Below, in pieces: positions 44,944-48,581 of a stretch of DNA of 48,581 bases. The stretch is from positions 1 to 48,581 of the forward strand of contig CAIVSY010000049.1 of the NCBI GenBank assembly GCA_903908715.1, written 5' to 3'. The translations under genes were made by a program, and so were the position numbers. The notes under the pieces are model-generated. The model did not search any database. It worked only from the letters and a program-made list of their open reading frames with translations, and had not been told where the DNA came from. This DNA comes from an uncultured bacterium. Its GTDB lineage: Bacteria; Verrucomicrobiota; Kiritimatiellia; CAIKKV01; CAITUY01. Each line of letters begins with the position of its first letter. The stretch's first letter is position 1.

Positions 44944-46026
44944 ATGACGCACAAAGAACGGATGTTGAATACCCTGAACCGTAAGCCGGTGGATCAGCTG
45001 GCTTACGGGGATGGCCTTTGGGGTGAGACGCATGAGAAATACGTCGCCCAGGGGAAGATGAAGCAAGGGGAGGATGCGGTCACCCATTTCGACATGAGCT
45101 GGCGCTCCGGCGGGTGGCTGAACAGCACGGCGGATCTGGACTTCAAGGAGGAGGTCCTGGAGGAGACCGACGAAACCAAGCTCGTGTTGACCGGCAACGG
45201 CGCCACGTTGCGCTGGTGGAAGGCCCGGTCCGGAACCCCGGAGCACGTGGATTTCAAGGTCAAGGAACGCGCCGCCTGGGAGGACATGATCAAGCCGCAC
45301 CTCCTCGATCTGGACCGCCGCCGTATTCCTTTTGAGTGGTACCGGGAGGCGCGGGCGCAGGCGGCGAAGGAGCAGCGTGCGTTCTGCTGGTCGGGTGTTG
45401 CGCCCTTTGAGCAGATGCACCCCGTGTGCGGGCATGAGTATATGCTCATGGGCATGGCGCTGGATCCGGACTGGGTCCTCGACATGACCATGACCTATGC
45501 CCGCATGACCATCCGGCATCTGGAGGCGCTGTTTGCCGAGGAAGGAACTCCCGACCTGATGTGGTTCTACGAGGACATGGGGTTCAAGGACAAGCCGTTC
45601 ATGTCGCCGGCGATGTACGAGGAACTGGTCATGCCCGGCCACAAGTTGCTTTTTGACTTCGCCCATTCGAAAGGGCTGAAGGTCATTGTGCATTCCTGCG
45701 GGTTTGTGGAGCCGCTGGTGCCGGGGTTGATCAAGGCCGGCATGGACTGCCTGCAAGCCATGGAAGTCAAGGCCGGCATGGATATGCCGCGGCTGGTGAA
45801 GCTGTATGGCGACCGGATCACATTCTGCGGGAACATCGATATCCGGATCATTGCGAGCAATGATCGTGACCAGATCGAGGCGGAGATCAACCGCAAGATC
45901 AAGCCCGTGCTGAAAGCCGGCAGCGGGTTCATTGTCCATTCCGATCATTCGATTCCGCCCGAGGTCGAGCACGATACGCTGCAGTGGTTCTTCCAGCGTG
46001 CCAGTACGATTACCGGCCGGATGTAA
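44944..46026 (+). CDS. Uroporphyrinogen-decarboxylase-fold protein with partial zinc motif
   Basis: A 360-residue member of the URO-D superfamily, which includes HemE and the corrinoid or thiol methyltransferases MtaA, MtbA and CmuA. MTHKERMLNTLNRKPVDQLA is the usual superfamily start. The H-x-C zinc pair is kept (H250, C252 in VHSCGF), but the third Cys site near the C terminus reads VHSDHSIPPEV (331-341) without Cys, while C295 lies in FCGNID. It lacks the N-terminal arginine motif of true HemE. A methyltransferase-like function or sugar C-C chemistry is possible. Alternative start 44923. Confidence 0.8.
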   Translation: MTHKERMLNTLNRKPVDQLAYGDGLWGETHEKYVAQGKMKQGEDAVTHFDMSWRSGGWLNSTADLDFKEEVLEETDETKLVLTGNGATLRWWKARSGTPEHVDFKVKERAAWEDMIKPHLLDLDRRRIPFEWYREARAQAAKEQRAFCWSGVAPFEQMHPVCGHEYMLMGMALDPDWVLDMTMTYARMTIRHLEALFAEEGTPDLMWFYEDMGFKDKPFMSPAMYEELVMPGHKLLFDFAHSKGLKVIVHSCGFVEPLVPGLIKAGMDCLQAMEVKAGMDMPRLVKLYGDRITFCGNIDIRIIASNDRDQIEAEINRKIKPVLKAGSGFIVHSDHSIPPEVEHDTLQWFFQRASTITGRM

Positions 46027-46152
46027 AGCCAGTCACCGGTTTGCCGTTGTATCGGATGGGGAGAATCCCTGCAGGATCAATGCGTTCCCTGCGCCATCAC
46101 GAGACAGGCGGATGGGGCCGGCCTCTGGGGATTGTTGGCGAAAGGTATCGGG

Positions 46153-47184
46153 ATGGGAACCAGCATCGATCTTGCACCTTCTGTGTACGAGCATGCCGCC
46201 GCCCTGATCCATGAGACGCCGTGGCGCGTTTCCCGTGATCCTGAATGCCTTTTCCGGGCGCATGCCGAGGCCTTTCGGGTGTACCGCCATGCCCCGGTGG
46301 TTGTCGGCGTGGACATCTACAATCTTGAGGCCGAAGCCTACGGCGCAACCATTGTCGAACCGGTCGGCAACGGAATCCCCAGCATATCCTCGCATCCCTG
46401 TGCGGCCAGCGATGACATCACGAAACTCGGCGTGTTCGATCCCAGGCGGGACGGACGCATCCCGATGGTGATCGGAGTCGGCAAACGTCTCGCCAAGGCG
46501 CTGCCTGGCGCGGATGTCCGGATCCCGGTGAGTGGCCCCTTTTCCCTCGCCTGCAACCTGGTCGGGTTTGACCGCCTGCTCTGCGACGTGCTGGATCAAC
46601 CCCGGTCCGTCCAACGGGCGCTTGGCCATCTTGCCGTCGGGCAGATTGCATTCGCCCGGGAGATCGCATCCGAGGGGTTGGGGATTGCTTTCTTCGAGTC
46701 GGGCGCCACGCCGCCGCTGATCTCACCGGAAGTGTTTGAGGAAATGGAACTGCCCGTCCTCCGGCATATCCTCAGGGAGGCATCGTCGGGGACCGGTTGT
46801 TCCGTGCCCTGCATTATCGGCGGCAACACCCTGCCTGTGCTGGATTCGATCCTGGGAACGGGGACGGGCTATATCGTCTGTCCGTATGAGACCGACCAGG
46901 AATTGTTCATGCGGCACATGGAGGCTTATCCCGATGTCATGGTTCGCATTAACACCGATCCCGGGGTTTTTGCCGGGAGGGACTCCTCTGCCGTGCTGCG
47001 GGAAATGGACCGGGTTCTGGGGCTGGCGCGAACCCGGCAGAAGGTCTGTGTTGGTACCGGTGTTCTGCCCTTTGATGCAGACCCGGTCCTTGTGTTGATG
47101 GCGAAACAGTTCGTGCGGCAGAAGACGATGGATCGGCAAAGCTCTCTATCCGGTGACGGGAAACTCCGGCCGGACTCCGCCTGA
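46153..47184 (+). CDS. Divergent uroporphyrinogen-decarboxylase-fold protein without the zinc motif
   Basis: A second URO-D superfamily protein, 343 residues, with PVSGPFSLACNLVGFD, ATPPLISPEVFEEMELP and a CIIGGNTLPVLDSIL segment (220-234) where relatives have the His-x-Cys pair; here both are replaced. The C-terminal site reads GTGVLPFD (301-308), again without Cys. So it cannot bind zinc in the MtaA manner, and may be a different enzyme or a partner of the preceding protein. AAAGGT precedes ATG 46153; a TTG at 46132 is possible. The 126-base gap before it shows no terminator. Confidence 0.75.
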   Translation: MGTSIDLAPSVYEHAAALIHETPWRVSRDPECLFRAHAEAFRVYRHAPVVVGVDIYNLEAEAYGATIVEPVGNGIPSISSHPCAASDDITKLGVFDPRRDGRIPMVIGVGKRLAKALPGADVRIPVSGPFSLACNLVGFDRLLCDVLDQPRSVQRALGHLAVGQIAFAREIASEGLGIAFFESGATPPLISPEVFEEMELPVLRHILREASSGTGCSVPCIIGGNTLPVLDSILGTGTGYIVCPYETDQELFMRHMEAYPDVMVRINTDPGVFAGRDSSAVLREMDRVLGLARTRQKVCVGTGVLPFDADPVLVLMAKQFVRQKTMDRQSSLSGDGKLRPDSA

Positions 47185-47267
47185 ACAACGGGTCCGTCTG
47201 TCTTGGATGGACGAATCCCTTGGCCCGGGTGTATTCTCCTGCGGTTGGAGAGGATCGTGAAACGGCC

Positions 47268-47711
47268 ATGAAATTGCTCCGGGCGATCATAGCGGCGAAT
47301 AACTGGTGGGTGCGACGGCGGGGAATCCGGGTGAAGCCGGCGGAGGTGCTGTTACTGTTACCGCATTGCCTGCACAAGGATACCTGTCCGCGGAATGTGG
47401 TTCTGAGTCTCGATGAATGCCGGCGGTGCGGGCAATGCAGCGTGGGGGAACTGGCCCGGGTGCGGGAAATGGAAGGGGTGGCCGGTTGCATGGTGGGGGG
47501 CGGCCGGCAGGCGTTGCAGCAGGCCCGTCAGCCGGGAATTCGGGCGGTGGTGGCGGTTGCGTGCGAGCGGGAACTGGTACACGGGATTCTCGCCGCATGG
47601 CCCAAGCCGGTCCTGGCGGTGGGCAACACCACGCCTGAAGGGCCTTGCCGCAACACGATGGCCGATCCGGTCCAGGTTGCGGCGGCGGTCCGTGAATTCA
47701 CAGGCGCCTAG
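47268..47711 (+). CDS. DUF116-family protein
   Basis: Small Cys-rich protein of a conserved family of unknown function (DUF116). LLLLPHCLHKDTC (28-40), LDECRRCGQC (48-57), VVAVACERELVHGI (94-107) and EGPCRNTMADP (124-134) match the family pattern. Eight cysteines (34, 40, 51, 54, 57, 74, 99 and 127) could hold an iron-sulfur cluster. It lacks the N-terminal membrane span seen in longer members. It lies 83 bases after the URO-D-fold gene. The 3' end overlaps the MipA gene by four bases. Confidence 0.85.
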   Translation: MKLLRAIIAANNWWVRRRGIRVKPAEVLLLLPHCLHKDTCPRNVVLSLDECRRCGQCSVGELARVREMEGVAGCMVGGGRQALQQARQPGIRAVVAVACERELVHGILAAWPKPVLAVGNTTPEGPCRNTMADPVQVAAAVREFTGA

Positions 47712-48499
47712 AAGCGGTAGCCGATGCCTGTAAGGGTGCGCCAGACTGCGGTGTGTTCCACAATCGGGCTGTCAGCGGCTTCCTTGTCGAGGAGGTTCAC
47801 GCCCGCGGTGAGCGTCCATTCCCAGCGGTTGGCGAACGTGCGCACATAGATACCGTCGAGCCCGCAATGCAGGGTATCGCCGGGATCATACGCTGGGCGA
47901 TCTGCCCGCGACTCGTCTTCCGAGACACCGTAGAGATAATCCGCCAAGGCTGGGCTTTGCCATTCGAGCCGCAGGGACGGGCGAAAGAATCCGTTCCTGC
48001 CGATAAAACGCCAGCCGAGATCGAACGCCGCGGAGAGGCCGTCATGAGAACCCAGCGTATCCCCGCGGACTTCCAGTCCGGTTTCGAGAGGGAGGAAGCG
48101 CGGGCCGGCCAGCCGGAGGCCGGCCTCAAGGCCGGGATCGCGGCTGTGCAGTCCGTCGAGCGCGGGGCTGTCCTCCTCGTCGAATGGCGAGAAGCGCCAC
48201 TGTCCAACGGTGGAGAGGCTGTAGAAAGGCTTGCGCCACACGCTGTACGAGGCGCGCAGGCCGGTGACCTGGAAACGGGGGCTCCGATAGTTCAGGAAAG
48301 GCACGGGCAGGAAGCGGGTATCCGCTCCGATGTAGGGGCTCTCGGAAACAATCACGGCTGCGCCTGCCGAGAACCGGTTGGTGACTGGAGGCGGCAGCGA
48401 AGGTCCCGGCCGGGAGGCGGACGGCGGAACGGCGGTTTCCGCCATTGCGGCGCAGGCGCAGAACCCAAGACCGGATAGAAGGATCAAAATTCTTGTCAT
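47708..48499 (-). CDS. MipA/OmpV-like outer-membrane protein
   Basis: Predicted outer-membrane beta-barrel of 263 residues. A signal peptide (about 1-20, ending AMA before ETAV) is followed by a Pro-rich linker. Then come alternating amphipathic strands, including the MipA-type SPYIGADTRFLPVPFLNYRS (about 54-73), ending in the aromatic GIGYRF expected for barrel assembly. MipA in E. coli links murein enzymes, while OmpV-like proteins have other roles. It is convergent with the DUF116 gene. The upstream 82 bases to the window end hold no clear promoter. Confidence 0.85.
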   Translation of the reverse strand: MTRILILLSGLGFCACAAMAETAVPPSASRPGPSLPPPVTNRFSAGAAVIVSESPYIGADTRFLPVPFLNYRSPRFQVTGLRASYSVWRKPFYSLSTVGQWRFSPFDEEDSPALDGLHSRDPGLEAGLRLAGPRFLPLETGLEVRGDTLGSHDGLSAAFDLGWRFIGRNGFFRPSLRLEWQSPALADYLYGVSEDESRADRPAYDPGDTLHCGLDGIYVRTFANRWEWTLTAGVNLLDKEAADSPIVEHTAVWRTLTGIGYRF

Positions 48500-48581
48500 C
48501 GTTTGGAGGCATGGTATGCTCCTGCGAGTTCTTTGGCAACCAGAAGCCGTGAAGCAAGAACGGAAATCCGTGAAAATCGGA

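Noticed and set aside
44944-47184. True uroporphyrinogen decarboxylase (hemE) genes
   Set aside because: The N-terminal arginine motif of HemE is absent from both proteins and the context is sugar metabolism.
1-48581. tRNA, rRNA, CRISPR array, transposase or prophage genes
   Set aside because: No clover-leaf sequence, regularly spaced repeat or mobile-element protein could be found in the gaps between genes.

Overview
The window is GC-rich, densely coded chromosomal DNA from an environmental Gram-negative bacterium. It carries an outer-membrane MipA/OmpV-like protein, an inverse-autotransporter-type barrel and a Na+-NQR respiratory complex. Kiritimatiellota, Verrucomicrobiota or Lentisphaerota would fit: a fused fucokinase/GDP-fucose pyrophosphorylase, a CbiR-like cobamide-remodelling protein, giant modular membrane proteins and clusters of Gfo/Idh/MocA oxidoreductases with TIM-barrel isomerases are all familiar there. 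This placement is inference from gene content. I see no rRNA, tRNA, CRISPR array, transposase or phage gene.

Layout. 1-5000: the 3' part of a giant membrane protein built of six related beta-rich modules. 5000-9000: fkp and a second GHMP sugar kinase (minus strand), for activated fucose/heptose-type sugars. 9000-12400: a triple-PAS histidine kinase, divergent from cobT, which is preceded by a cobalamin riboswitch and an intrinsic terminator hairpin. 12600-17960: a two-gene surface locus, a small secreted protein with a duplicated module followed by a 1501-residue inverse-autotransporter/beta-helix protein, closed by a strong terminator. 18000-24300: an orphan protein, a large GT-C glycosyltransferase-like protein, and the dapB-folK-aldo/keto reductase operon. 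24400-27100: a NusG/RfaH-like factor, carboxynorspermidine decarboxylase and a histone-deacetylase-fold amidohydrolase. 27250-30540: two overlapping SPFH genes with matching three-module N-terminal regions.

30600-32550: a MITE-like repeat element abuts the end of an operon crcB-cbiR-cobU. With riboswitch-controlled cobT, this indicates salvage and remodelling of scavenged cobamides. 32660-38470: nqrB-C-D-E-F, with no nqrA beside it, runs into a small unrecognised gene and uxaC (glucuronate isomerase). 38640-47710: a sugar-catabolic region with a GH63-like hydrolase, a PAS-AraC regulator divergent from a five- or six-gene cluster (oxidoreductase, TIM-barrel isomerase, oxidoreductase, TIM-barrel isomerase, two uroporphyrinogen-decarboxylase-fold proteins), then a DUF116 protein. 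A MipA/OmpV-like gene ends the window.

The best candidates for something undescribed are the AraC-linked cluster pairing sugar oxidoreductases and isomerases with two divergent URO-D-fold proteins, the twin SPFH proteins with triplicated modules, the surface protein with its duplicated-module partner, and the six-module giant membrane protein.
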